64,000 bases of DNA from Chromohalobacter moromii (GTDB taxonomy: Bacteria; Pseudomonadota; Gammaproteobacteria; Pseudomonadales; Halomonadaceae), in contig NZ_JAHXDI010000001.1 in assembly GCF_023091865.1 (NCBI RefSeq), positions 744,001-808,000 of the forward strand, in the 5' to 3' direction. Made by a program: the position numbers and the translations under genes. Under the pieces are notes generated by a model, which was not told the origin of the DNA, did not search any database, and was given only the letters and a program-made list of their open reading frames with translations. Of this stretch, positions 38,018 through 46,642 are shown piece after piece (the stretch's first letter is position 1; each line of letters starts with the position of its first letter).

Positions 38018-39958
38018 TCAGACGGCGGGACGTGCCACCAACGAGCGTGTCGTCTCGACGGCCTCGGCCAGGGCGACCTGAACGCTGTCGCCGAGCTTGT
38101 AGCGCGGCTGGCCCTCGATCTGGATGCGGCCTTCCTTGTCGTCGATGGCGACCTTGTCGCGTTCACTGTGCATGAACGGTGCCGGGACGAACGCCGTGGC
38201 GCCATTGGCGGAGAGCCGAACCCGCATGCCACCACGGTTGATGGCGATGATTTCGGCGTCGAAGACCTCGCCGTTTTCGGCGGAGGGGCCGAGATAGCGG
38301 ACGTAGAGCCAATCCTTGACGTCACGCTCCGCCATGCGATTCAGACGCCGACGCTCGGTGAGCTGCTCGGTCAATGCCTGACTGGCCTCGGCGGGTGCGT
38401 CCTCGCCCTTGAGTACGCGCTTGATCAAGCGGTGATTGACCATGTCGCCGTACTTGCGGATCGGCGATGTCCAGGTGGCGTATGCCGGCAGTCCCAGCCC
38501 GAAGTGCGGGCCAGGCTGGGCGGACATGTTGGTATAGCCCTGGAAACGGCGCAGACGTGCGTCGAGCCAGGCATCCTCGCGTGCTTCCAGGGCGCGGCGC
38601 AGCTCGCGATAGCGCGAGAGTTCCAGCAACTGTTCGCGTTCCACGTTGATGTCCTGGGTGGCCAGGAACTCGATCGCCTGATCGGCCTTCTCGGGTTCGA
38701 ACGCCTGGTGCACGTTGAAGATGCCATGGCCCACGCGCGAGGCCAGTAGGTCGGCGCAGCAGGCGTTGGCCGCGATCATCGACTCCTCGATCATGCGCTG
38801 AGCGGTGCGACGTTCCTCGATACGGACCGCCAACACGTTGCCCGCGTCATCGACGTCGAAGGCATAATCGGGACGATCCTTGAACACCAGCGTGTGTTCC
38901 TCGCGCCAGGCGTTGCGGGCCTCGGTCATCGCGGCCAAGGCCTTGAGCTGCGTGGCCATGGTCTCGTCGTCGGGAGCCCAATCACCTTGGCCTTCCAGCC
39001 AGTCGGAAATCTGGTCATACACCAGGCGGGCATGCGAACGGACATTGGCGGCGAAGAAGCGATAGTCGCCGAGGGTGCCGTCGCGCTGGATATCCAATGT
39101 GCAAACCAGGGTCGGGCGATCCTCGCCTTCCTTCAGCGAGCACAGTTCATTGGCGAGCGTTTCCGGCAGCATGGTGACGTTCTGGCCCGGCAGATACACC
39201 GTGAAGGCCCGTGTCTGCGCTTCCAAATCGACCGGGTCGCCCTCGCGGACGTAGGCCGTGGGGTCGGCGATCGCCACGCTGAGACGCCAGCCATCTTCGC
39301 GTGTCTCGATGTACAAGGCGTCGTCCATGTCGCGTGTCTTTTCACCGTCGATGGTGAAAAAGGGCGTCGCGGTGAGGTCTTCGCGTTCAAGCCCTTCGTC
39401 GTGCAGCGGCCACTGCTCGCCGAACTGCGGCGAGGCTTGCTCCAGCGCATGACGCGCCAGCGTCACGCGCCACGGCACGGCGGGGTTGTCGGCCTTGACT
39501 ACGAGCTCGTCGACCTGGGCGAAAAAACCGCGATCGTCGGGCTTGAGCGGGTGGCGCACCAAGCGCGCCACGACCCAGTCGCCGTCACCGAGCGTACTTT
39601 CGTCGAGCGAGTTCTTGAGGCGTGCGCGCAACTGGTTATTGATCAACGGATGGTCTGGAACGACGCTGAGGCGCCCATCGCGCTTGACCAGTCGCGCCAC
39701 GAAACGCTCGAGCCCCGCCTCGAGGAGCGTGTCGGGCTCGGCGGAGGTCTTGTCCCCCTCCTGCTTGATCAGCGCATCGACGCGGTCGCCATGCAGTACC
39801 TGCTTCATGGCGGGGGGCGGAACGAAATAGGAGGTACCGTCTTCGGCTTCGAGAAAGCCGAAGCCGCGATCGGTGGCCTTGATCACCCCTTGGACACGCG
39901 GGGTGGTTTCACGAATCTGTTGCTTGAGCTGGGCAAGCGCGGAGTTGTTCTGCAGCAT
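38018..39958 (-). CDS. rnb: Exoribonuclease II
   Basis: 646 aa (E. coli RNase II 644). 3'-5' processive RNA decay. Cold-shock-like domains at about 20-150; RNB catalytic domain with the aspartate cluster in FTIDGEKTRDMDDALYIE and later SPIRKYGDMVNHRLIKR; S1 domain from about 560 (GEVFDAEIIAINRGGMRVRL). The absence of long basic tails separates it from RNase R. The start ATG 39956-39958 has a weak ribosome site. Confidence 0.93.
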   Translation of the reverse strand: MLQNNSALAQLKQQIRETTPRVQGVIKATDRGFGFLEAEDGTSYFVPPPAMKQVLHGDRVDALIKQEGDKTSAEPDTLLEAGLERFVARLVKRDGRLSVVPDHPLINNQLRARLKNSLDESTLGDGDWVVARLVRHPLKPDDRGFFAQVDELVVKADNPAVPWRVTLARHALEQASPQFGEQWPLHDEGLEREDLTATPFFTIDGEKTRDMDDALYIETREDGWRLSVAIADPTAYVREGDPVDLEAQTRAFTVYLPGQNVTMLPETLANELCSLKEGEDRPTLVCTLDIQRDGTLGDYRFFAANVRSHARLVYDQISDWLEGQGDWAPDDETMATQLKALAAMTEARNAWREEHTLVFKDRPDYAFDVDDAGNVLAVRIEERRTAQRMIEESMIAANACCADLLASRVGHGIFNVHQAFEPEKADQAIEFLATQDINVEREQLLELSRYRELRRALEAREDAWLDARLRRFQGYTNMSAQPGPHFGLGLPAYATWTSPIRKYGDMVNHRLIKRVLKGEDAPAEASQALTEQLTERRRLNRMAERDVKDWLYVRYLGPSAENGEVFDAEIIAINRGGMRVRLSANGATAFVPAPFMHSERDKVAIDDKEGRIQIEGQPRYKLGDSVQVALAEAVETTRSLVARPAV

Positions 39959-40009
39959 CGAGACACATTCGGTTTGGGGGAGTAGGTCGATACTATACGG
40001 GTTCGTGTA

Positions 40010-40038
40010 TTCCCCGCCAACCGACGGCTGGCGGGGAA
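40010..40038 (-). terminator. Hairpin downstream of the NAD(P)-binding protein gene
   Basis: Perfect 10-bp stem TTCCCCGCCA (40010-40019) / TGGCGGGGAA (40029-40038), located between the leftward genes at 40076 and 39958. Confidence 0.6.
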
Positions 40039-40075
40039 AAGCGGGGATACACGTGATGTCCCGCCGAACGCTGGA

Positions 40076-40705
40076 TCAGCGCAGCGCCTCAGCAATCGCC
40101 GTATTGCCATCGAGCAGGGAAAACTCACGCTGGCGCAGTTCGCGATTGCGCACTACCTCGATCAACGCATGCGCGACATTGGCGCGTGAAATGCGATTGT
40201 CATCGGCGTTGGCGACATCGGTCGTGACACGTTGCGTCGCGGCCTCGTCGGTCAATCGGCCCGGCTTGAGGATCACGTAAGGCACCTTCGATGCACGCAG
40301 ATGAGCATCGGCGGCATGCTTGGCGGCCATGTAAGGGCGTAGCTTGGCCGGTGCCTCAAGCACTTGGTCGGCGCGCATCGCGCTGAGCATGATGAAACGC
40401 CCGATACCCAGTGACGCGGCCAGATCGATCGCGCTCAGCGCGCCATAGAGATCAATCATCAACGTCTTGTCGGGGCCGGTATGCGGGCCCGAGCCCGCCG
40501 CGAAAACCACCTGATCGCAGCCATAGAACGCTTTGCGGAAGTCACCTTCCAGATCGGCGAGTACCGTTTCGATACCTCGCTCTTGGAACCACGCCTGCTG
40601 CGACGTATCGCGAATCATCGCGCGTATCGGCACGTCGGCCTCATGCGCGATTTCACAAAATTGGCGGCCGATCTGGCCGTTGGCACCGATTACTAGCGTC
40701 TTCAT
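40076..40705 (-). CDS. NAD(P)-binding atypical short-chain dehydrogenase (NmrA/YwnB-like)
   Basis: 209 aa Rossmann protein. N-terminal VIGANGQIGRQF is the GxxGxxG dinucleotide loop. The region FIMLSAMRADQ then YMAAKHAADAHLR has the YxxxK-like pair of this group, and VILKPGRLTDEA follows the usual order. Good ribosome site GAGGAGA before ATG 40703-40705. Members reduce flavins or quinones or sense redox state; the specific role is not evident. Confidence 0.8.
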   Translation of the reverse strand: MKTLVIGANGQIGRQFCEIAHEADVPIRAMIRDTSQQAWFQERGIETVLADLEGDFRKAFYGCDQVVFAAGSGPHTGPDKTLMIDLYGALSAIDLAASLGIGRFIMLSAMRADQVLEAPAKLRPYMAAKHAADAHLRASKVPYVILKPGRLTDEAATQRVTTDVANADDNRISRANVAHALIEVVRNRELRQREFSLLDGNTAIAEALR

Positions 40706-40886
40706 GGGGCTCTCCTCAGTGTTGTCGATGACTATTGCATGCGGTTCTCGGCGCCGGTAATCAAGTCCGAAAGGCGCTTGTGTCTACCAGCTTCGCCCTT
40801 CATTCCTCCATTCCTTAACCCCCTTCGTCATTCTTCCTTACTTTTCTCTTGCCTCTTCACGTTCTCCTTCGGCAGGGGGTATAGCT

Positions 40887-40915
40887 TGGTAGATACCACC
40901 ATAAAACCAATTGGT
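40887..40915. promoter_or_regulatory. Candidate NagR/GntR operators upstream of the nag operon
   Basis: Two palindromes: TGGTAGATACCA (40887-40898) and ACCAATTGGT (40906-40915), plus direct repeats TGGTATT at 40912 and 40923. TGGT/ACCA halves suit GntR/HutC-family dimers. They lie 5' of and overlap the promoter at 40918-40945, so GlcNAc-responsive repression by the adjacent GntR protein is likely. Confidence 0.55.
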
Positions 40916-40917
40916 AT

Positions 40918-40945
40918 TTGACTGGTATTAAGGAGGCTCTATATT
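40918..40945 (+). promoter_or_regulatory. Likely nag operon promoter (sigma-70 type)
   Basis: TTGACT (40918-40923), 16-base spacer, TATATT (40940-40945). The start site would lie near 40952, 29 bases before the regulator's ATG; the -35 box is embedded among the TGGTATT repeats. Confidence 0.6.
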
Positions 40946-40980
40946 GGTTATCAAGTATTGAAGACCAAGAGATCGCTTTC

Positions 40981-41721
40981 ATGGACCCGCGTTTTGCTCG
41001 GATCACACTCGACCCCGACCTGGCGACGCCGCTTTATCATCAGTTGGCGCGGCAGTTGGGGGATGCCATAGAAGCGGGAGCCTGGCAGGCCGGCGAGGCC
41101 TTGCCCTCCGAGCGCGCTTTGGCCGAGACGCTGGAAGTGTCACGCATCACCGCGCGCAAGGCGTTGGAGCGACTCGCGGAGCAGGCCCTGATCCGGCGTA
41201 CGCACGGTTCAGGCACGTTCATCGCACCACGCTTCAACCAGCCACTGACGCGTCTGACGAGTTTTTCTGAGTTGTTGACGCAGCGTGGCTTCACGCCCCG
41301 TTCGCGTTGGCTGTCTCGTCAATTGGGCATGCCGAGTACCGAAGAGGCCTTGCGCCTCGGGCTGCGAGGCGGCACTCAGGTGGCGCGTCTCAAGCGTCTG
41401 CGCCTAGCCGACGACGTGGTGATGGCGGTCGAGGAAAGCTGCCTGCCCGAATCGGTACTGCCCGAGCCGGAAGGCGTCGGGCAGTCGCTCTACGCGACGC
41501 TGGAAGTGCACGGCAAGACGGTGGAACGCGCTCTGCAGCACCTGACTGCCGTCAATGCCGACGCCGAACTCGCCGCCTTGGCTGAAGTCCCCGAAGGCGA
41601 GGCGCTGCTCAAGGTCACCCGCCTTGGCTACCTCGCCGATGGCAGCCCGGCGGAGTTGACCATCACTTACTGCCGCACCGATTACTACGACTTCATGGTC
41701 GAGCTTCACCGGGCTCGATAA
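40981..41721 (+). CDS. nagR: GntR/HutC-family repressor of N-acetylglucosamine genes
   Basis: 246 aa from ATG 40981 (MDPRFARITLDPDLATPLYH); an upstream frame to 40918 crosses the promoter. Winged HTH about 17-80 (GEALPSERALAETLEVSRITARKAL then IRRTHGSGTFIAP). The UTRA effector domain follows (about 95-240). First gene of a five-gene nag operon in the order known from Pseudomonas (nagR-nagA-SIS-EIIA/HPr/EI-nagE). Expected to sense a GlcNAc-6-P-type ligand. Its last 21 bases are duplicated just downstream. Confidence 0.88.
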   Translation: MDPRFARITLDPDLATPLYHQLARQLGDAIEAGAWQAGEALPSERALAETLEVSRITARKALERLAEQALIRRTHGSGTFIAPRFNQPLTRLTSFSELLTQRGFTPRSRWLSRQLGMPSTEEALRLGLRGGTQVARLKRLRLADDVVMAVEESCLPESVLPEPEGVGQSLYATLEVHGKTVERALQHLTAVNADAELAALAEVPEGEALLKVTRLGYLADGSPAELTITYCRTDYYDFMVELHRAR

Positions 41722-41748
41722 AAAACCGAGCTGCACCGGGCTCGATAA
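41701..41748 (+). repeat. Tandem duplication of the nagR 3' end
   Basis: GAGCTTCACCGGGCTCGATAA (first copy 41701-41721, the final codons ELHRAR plus stop) recurs at 41728-41748 with one change, after a 6-base spacer. The second copy is untranslated. Confidence 0.92.
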
Positions 41749-41792
41749 CCAACGCGAACGCGCGTCTGTGGGCGCGTTAAAAAGGTAAGCCA

Positions 41793-42935
41793 ATGCATTA
41801 CGGCAACATCCTCACCCCCGAAGGCTGGCGCCTGGGCGAGATCCACTGGTGCGATGGACGTATCGCGCGCATTGACGGTGCGCCGGTCGATCCGGCGGAC
41901 AACGGTGCCCCCTATATAGTGCCCGGCTTCATCGACCTGCATGTGCATGGTGGCGGTGGCGCCGACACCATGGAAGGCGGCGAGGCGGTGACCACGCTGG
42001 CGCGTACCCATGCGCGCTTCGGCACCACCAGCCTTTTGGCGACGACCATGACCGCCACCGACGCCGAGATACGCCACGTACTTGGCGAAATCGGTTCCTT
42101 GATGGAGCAGTCACCGGGCAAGGGCGCACGCATACTCGGCGTACATCTCGAGGGGCCCTATATCAATCCCGGTAAGCTCGGTGCTCAGCCGCCTTATGCA
42201 CGGCCTGGTGAAATCACCGAGATCGACGCGCTGTGTGCGTTGGCGCCGATTCGGCTGGTGACTCTGGCGCCGGAGCTTTCCGGCCACTACGCGTTGATTC
42301 GTCACCTGAGCGAGCGCGGCGTGCGCGTGCAACTGGGGCATACCCTGGGCACCTACGAGCAGGGCGTGGCGGCGATGGAGCATGGCGCTTGCGGTTTCAC
42401 CCACCTTTATAATGCCATGACCGGTTTGCATCATCGTCATCCGGGCATGGCGGGAGCCGCCTTGGCACATGCCGATTTCGCCGAGCTAATCCCCGACTTG
42501 TTGCACGTCCATCCCGGGGCGATTCGCGTCGCGCTCCGAAGCATCCCGCGTCTTTATGCCGTCACCGACTCGACCGCTGCGGCCGGCATGCCCGATGGCG
42601 AGTACCGGCTTGGCGAGCAGGCGGTGACCAAATGTCTAGGCGGGGTGCGCCTAGCCGACGGCACGCTCGCCGGAAGTACCCTGACCATGGATCAGGCGCT
42701 GCGCAATCTGGTCGAGATCGGCCTATCACTGGCCGAGGCCAGCGAGCGCGTATCGCGCCATCCTGCTGACTTTCTTGGTCTGCATGATCGCGGCCGGTTG
42801 GCTGCTGGCTGTCACGCCGATCTGGTCGTGCTCGATCGCGATCTGGCCGTCGACTGTGTCTACGTCGAGGGCCAGAGCGTGGCTATGGGTTATCCCGAAG
42901 ACGCCCCCACGACCCGCCCAGGAGACGACGTATGA
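41793..42935 (+). CDS. nagA: N-acetylglucosamine-6-phosphate deacetylase
   Basis: 380 aa amidohydrolase. Metal site starts with GFIDLHVHGGGGADTM; HLEGPYINPGKLGAQP has the catalytic Glu; then LGHTLGTYEQG and THLYNAMTGLHHRHPG carry the histidines and substrate loop; catalytic Asp is in YAVTDSTAAAGMPDG. It converts GlcNAc-6-P made by the PTS encoded downstream into GlcN-6-P. Its TGA overlaps the next ATG by 4 bases. Confidence 0.95.
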   Translation: MHYGNILTPEGWRLGEIHWCDGRIARIDGAPVDPADNGAPYIVPGFIDLHVHGGGGADTMEGGEAVTTLARTHARFGTTSLLATTMTATDAEIRHVLGEIGSLMEQSPGKGARILGVHLEGPYINPGKLGAQPPYARPGEITEIDALCALAPIRLVTLAPELSGHYALIRHLSERGVRVQLGHTLGTYEQGVAAMEHGACGFTHLYNAMTGLHHRHPGMAGAALAHADFAELIPDLLHVHPGAIRVALRSIPRLYAVTDSTAAAGMPDGEYRLGEQAVTKCLGGVRLADGTLAGSTLTMDQALRNLVEIGLSLAEASERVSRHPADFLGLHDRGRLAAGCHADLVVLDRDLAVDCVYVEGQSVAMGYPEDAPTTRPGDDV

Positions 42936-43954
42936 GTTCGATGATGCTCAGCGAAGCGCGCAGCGCCCCCGAGCGCATCGCCGACCAGTTGACGCGCAAC
43001 GCCGAGTCGCATGCCGAGCTCGGTGCATGGCTACACCAGTGCGATCCGCAGGGTGTGGTCACCGTGGCGCGCGGTAGCTCCGACCATGCTGCCAGTTACT
43101 TCGCCTATCTATGCATGCAGAGCCGAGGGATTCCGGTGGCCTCGCTGCCGCCGTCGTTGACTACTCTGGCGCGGGCGCCGTGGAAGCTTGACGGCCAGCT
43201 GGCGCTAGCGATCTCGCAGTCCGGCCAGAGCCCCGATCTGATCGAGACCCAAAAAGCGCTGGCCGCTGGCGGGGCCCAGACGCTGGCGCTGGTCAATACG
43301 CCCCAGTCACCGCTGGGTGAGGTCAGCGATCGCGAAATTGCGCTGCATGCTGGCGAGGAGCGCAGTGTTGCCGCGACCAAGAGCTACCTGGCCACGCTAT
43401 CGGCCTGCGCTCAGTTGCTCGGCCACTGGAACCGGGATCGTGAATTGCTCGCTGCGCTCGAGGCACTACCCGCACGGCTGCGCGTGGCGGCTGAGCAGGA
43501 CTGGTCGCCGGCCATCGAGGCACTGCGCGATGCCGACAAGTTGATGGTGGTAGGGCGCGGCGCCGGATTGGCCGTCGCCCAGGAAGCAGCGCTCAAGTTC
43601 AAGGAGACCTGCGCCCTCCAGGCCGAGCCATTCAGTGGTGCCGAGGTCAAGCACGGACCGATGGCGTTGATCGGCCCCGGCTACCCAGTGCTGGTATTCG
43701 CCCCACCGGGACCCGAGCAGGCCGGCCTACTTGAGCTCGCCGAGTGGCTTAAAAGTGTCGGCGCGCGGGTGTTGCTGGCTGCCGACGAAGATGTTGCCCA
43801 GCGTGAGCTGACAGTCACCGATGCCGGCCATGCGGCGCTTCAGCCGCTGTCGGTCATCCAGAGTTTCTACGTCATGGCCGCTCAGCTAGCGGTGGCACGG
43901 GGTAGCGATCCCGATCAACCGCGTCATCTCAAGAAGGTGACCCGTACCCGCTGA
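42932..43954 (+). CDS. nagB: SIS-domain glucosamine-6-phosphate deaminase (NagB-II type)
   Basis: 340 aa with two SIS domains (VARGSSDHAASYFAYL near 46-60; VVGRGAGLAVAQEAALKFKE near 206-225). SQSGQSPDLIETQKAL and EPFSGAEVKHGPMALI match the sugar-phosphate sites of GlmS-like isomerases, but there is no N-terminal glutaminase, as in NagB-II/AgaS deaminases. It turns GlcN-6-P into fructose-6-P and ammonia. Coupled to nagA by a 4-base overlap. Confidence 0.85.
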   Translation: MSSMMLSEARSAPERIADQLTRNAESHAELGAWLHQCDPQGVVTVARGSSDHAASYFAYLCMQSRGIPVASLPPSLTTLARAPWKLDGQLALAISQSGQSPDLIETQKALAAGGAQTLALVNTPQSPLGEVSDREIALHAGEERSVAATKSYLATLSACAQLLGHWNRDRELLAALEALPARLRVAAEQDWSPAIEALRDADKLMVVGRGAGLAVAQEAALKFKETCALQAEPFSGAEVKHGPMALIGPGYPVLVFAPPGPEQAGLLELAEWLKSVGARVLLAADEDVAQRELTVTDAGHAALQPLSVIQSFYVMAAQLAVARGSDPDQPRHLKKVTRTR

Positions 43955-44063
43955 GCGTCGTCCATCGGTCTAAGCCAAACGATGCGCGACAACGATTCTT
44001 TCTAAACGTCTTTTTCTACAGCGACACAGCGACGTTCTTTACAACAACAATGCCGGAGGCAAC

Positions 44064-46586
44064 ATGGCTTCATCACTCGATATTCAGGCACCGGTGGATG
44101 GCGTGCTCGTCGCCCTCGACGCGGTGCCCGATCCGGTCTTTGCCGGCGGCACGCTCGGCGAGGGCATGGCCATCGATCCGCTCGGCGACACGCTGCATGC
44201 GCCTTGCGACGGCGAGATCGTGCATTGTGCACGTACCGCCCACGCGGTGACGCTTCGCAGTGCGGGTGGCGTCGAGCTGCTCATTCATCTGGGGCTGGAT
44301 ACCGTCAATCTCGACGGTGCGGGCATCGAGCTGCTGGTCGAGGCCGGTCAAAGGGTCGAGGCCGGCGCGCCGTTATTGCGCTTCGATGCCGACCAAGTCG
44401 CCCAGCAGGCGATGAGCCTGATCACGCCATTGATTATCGCCGAACCGTCCGGTTGGCGTCTGACACTCCTCAGTACACAGCACAGCGGTGACACGGTGCG
44501 CCAGGGCGAGTCGATCATGCGTCTCGAGCCGCCCACGTCTTGGGATGCGCCAGATGGCGGCGACGCGACGCCCCGGCGAATAGGCGAAGCGACCCGCGAG
44601 GTGACGCTGGGGTTGGCGACTGGATTGCACGCGCGGCCTGCGGCTCGGCTACGCGCCATCGCCCACGAACAGAATGTCGATCTCGAACTCGTCCACGGCG
44701 AAACGCACGTCGATGCGCGCAGCTTGAGCCGGTTGATGAATCTAGGGCTGGTGAACGGCGATCGTGTGACGCTGATCGCGCGAGGCGAATGTGCCACGGC
44801 GGCGTTGGATAACGCCGAGCGGCTGCTGAGCGAAGCCGAGGCCGATGATCCCGTAGCTAGTAAGGCCGAAGTGCCTGCCGCCGAGGCTGGGGTAGGGCAG
44901 TTGGCTGGGCTCGTCGCCAGCCAAGGGCTCGCGGTCGGGCCGCTGCATCATTATGTGGCGGCATTACCCACAGTGCCGCAAGTCGGAGGCGTTCCGGCGC
45001 ATGAGCGCGAGGCGCTGGGCGTGGCATTGGAGAACGTCGGTCATTCGCTCGAGACGGCGCTGGAGCAAGCCAAGCGCAGCGGACGAAGCAGTGAAGCCGA
45101 AATCCTCGAGGCGCACTTGGCCTGGCTCGACGATCCGGCGCTACGCGAGGCCGCCGACGGTTACGTCGACAGCGGACGCAGTGCCGGGCAGGCCTGGAAG
45201 GAGGCCCTCGATGATGAAGCGGTGCGTCTGCAGGCGACTGGCAACCAACTGCTGGCGGCGCGAGTTGCCGACCTGCGCGACCTACAGCGTCAAGTGATGG
45301 CGCACCTGGGGGCGGCGCCGAGTGTCCCACAGGTGCCGGCCGACACCATCATCATCGCCGACGATCTGACGCCGTCGGAACTGACGGCCTTGGCCGCTCA
45401 GCGTCCGGCGGGCATCTGCTTGGTGGCGGGGGGGACCACGTCGCACGTGGCGATTCTCGCCCGTGCCCGGGGCCTGCCGTGTTTGGTGGCGATGGGCGCG
45501 ATGCTGGAGGCGGCCGAAGGAGAGATGGCGATTCTCGATGCTGAACGCGGCCTGCTCGAACCGCAACCGGATAGCGCCAGTCTCGAGGCCATGCGCGAGC
45601 GCATCGCTGAGCGCGAGCGGGCTCGAGGCGCTGCCCGCGAGTCGGCAAGACAGCCTGCGACGACCCGTGACGGGCGCACTATCGAGGTATGCGCTAACGT
45701 CGCCGGCGGCGCCGAGGCGTTTATCGCCGCCGAGGAGGGCGCCGACGGTATCGGCCTGCTGCGCAGCGAATTCCTGTTCCTCGACCGTGATCGCGCGCCG
45801 AGCATCGGCGAACAACGCGATGAGTATCAGGCCGCGCTCGATGCACTAGGCGGCAAGCCGGTGGTCGTACGAACGCTGGACATAGGTGCCGACAAGCAAC
45901 TGGGCTACCTACCGCTGCCCAGCGTTGCCAATCCGGCGTTAGGCGTGCGCGGCATTCGCCTGTGGGCAAGCCAAGCGAAGCTGCTGGAGAGTCAGTTACG
46001 CGCTTTACTCGCGCTTGAGCCAATCGGCTCGCTGCGCATCATGCTACCGATGGTCAGTGGCGTCGGGGAGTTGCGGGCATTGCGTCAACGACTTGAAACG
46101 CTGGCCAGTGAACTGGGCGTGAGCCGCCTGCCGCAACTTGGGGTGATGATCGAGGTGCCCTCAGCCGCACTTTGCGCCGCCAGCCTCGCCGCCGAGGCCG
46201 ATTTCCTGTCGATCGGCACCAACGACCTGACGCAGTACACGTTGGCCATGGACCGTGAAGATCCCGGACTCGCCGCACAACTCGACGTGCTCCATCCGGC
46301 AGTACTGCGGCTGATCAAGACAACCGTCGATGGCGCCGCCGGGCGCTGCCCGGTGGGTGTATGTGGCGCCGCTGCCGGTGATCCGCTGGCGCTGGCCGTG
46401 CTGGTGGCACTGGGGGTCGACGAGCTCTCGGTGGAGCCAAGCCGCGTGCCGGCGGTCAAGACCATGCTGCGCGAGCTCGACGTTGGGGCACTCGCCGAGC
46501 AGTTGCCGGCCTGGTTGGAACTGGACGACGGCGCCGCCGTGCGCGCGCAAGTCAAGGCTTGGCTGGAAGCACCGGTCACCGCCTGA
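44064..46586 (+). CDS. nagF: PTS EIIA(Glc-type)-HPr-enzyme I fusion protein
   Basis: 840 aa three-part phosphorelay. EIIA about 5-155 with active His75 (LLIHLGLDTV) and supporting His60. HPr about 175-260 with His189 (TGLHARPAA). Enzyme I from about 280 with His461 (AGGTTSHVAILARARG) and the PEP-binding barrel (ARSEFLFLDRD-like stretch LLRSEFLFLDRDRAP, GTNDLTQYTLAMDR). Draws phosphate from PEP and passes it to the EIIB of NagE. The ribosome site GGAGG is 4 bases before ATG. Gives the operon a private PTS. Confidence 0.94.
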   Translation: MASSLDIQAPVDGVLVALDAVPDPVFAGGTLGEGMAIDPLGDTLHAPCDGEIVHCARTAHAVTLRSAGGVELLIHLGLDTVNLDGAGIELLVEAGQRVEAGAPLLRFDADQVAQQAMSLITPLIIAEPSGWRLTLLSTQHSGDTVRQGESIMRLEPPTSWDAPDGGDATPRRIGEATREVTLGLATGLHARPAARLRAIAHEQNVDLELVHGETHVDARSLSRLMNLGLVNGDRVTLIARGECATAALDNAERLLSEAEADDPVASKAEVPAAEAGVGQLAGLVASQGLAVGPLHHYVAALPTVPQVGGVPAHEREALGVALENVGHSLETALEQAKRSGRSSEAEILEAHLAWLDDPALREAADGYVDSGRSAGQAWKEALDDEAVRLQATGNQLLAARVADLRDLQRQVMAHLGAAPSVPQVPADTIIIADDLTPSELTALAAQRPAGICLVAGGTTSHVAILARARGLPCLVAMGAMLEAAEGEMAILDAERGLLEPQPDSASLEAMRERIAERERARGAARESARQPATTRDGRTIEVCANVAGGAEAFIAAEEGADGIGLLRSEFLFLDRDRAPSIGEQRDEYQAALDALGGKPVVVRTLDIGADKQLGYLPLPSVANPALGVRGIRLWASQAKLLESQLRALLALEPIGSLRIMLPMVSGVGELRALRQRLETLASELGVSRLPQLGVMIEVPSAALCAASLAAEADFLSIGTNDLTQYTLAMDREDPGLAAQLDVLHPAVLRLIKTTVDGAAGRCPVGVCGAAAGDPLALAVLVALGVDELSVEPSRVPAVKTMLRELDVGALAEQLPAWLELDDGAAVRAQVKAWLEAPVTA

Positions 46587-46642
46587 CGCGCCCGTTCGGA
46601 ACAACGACATTCTGGACAACAACAAGAGTGGGAGAAACGATC

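Noticed and set aside
42932-43954. SIS protein considered as GlmS (glucosamine synthase)
   Set aside because: No glutamine amidotransferase domain, and it is embedded in a catabolic nag operon; NagB-II deaminase fits better.
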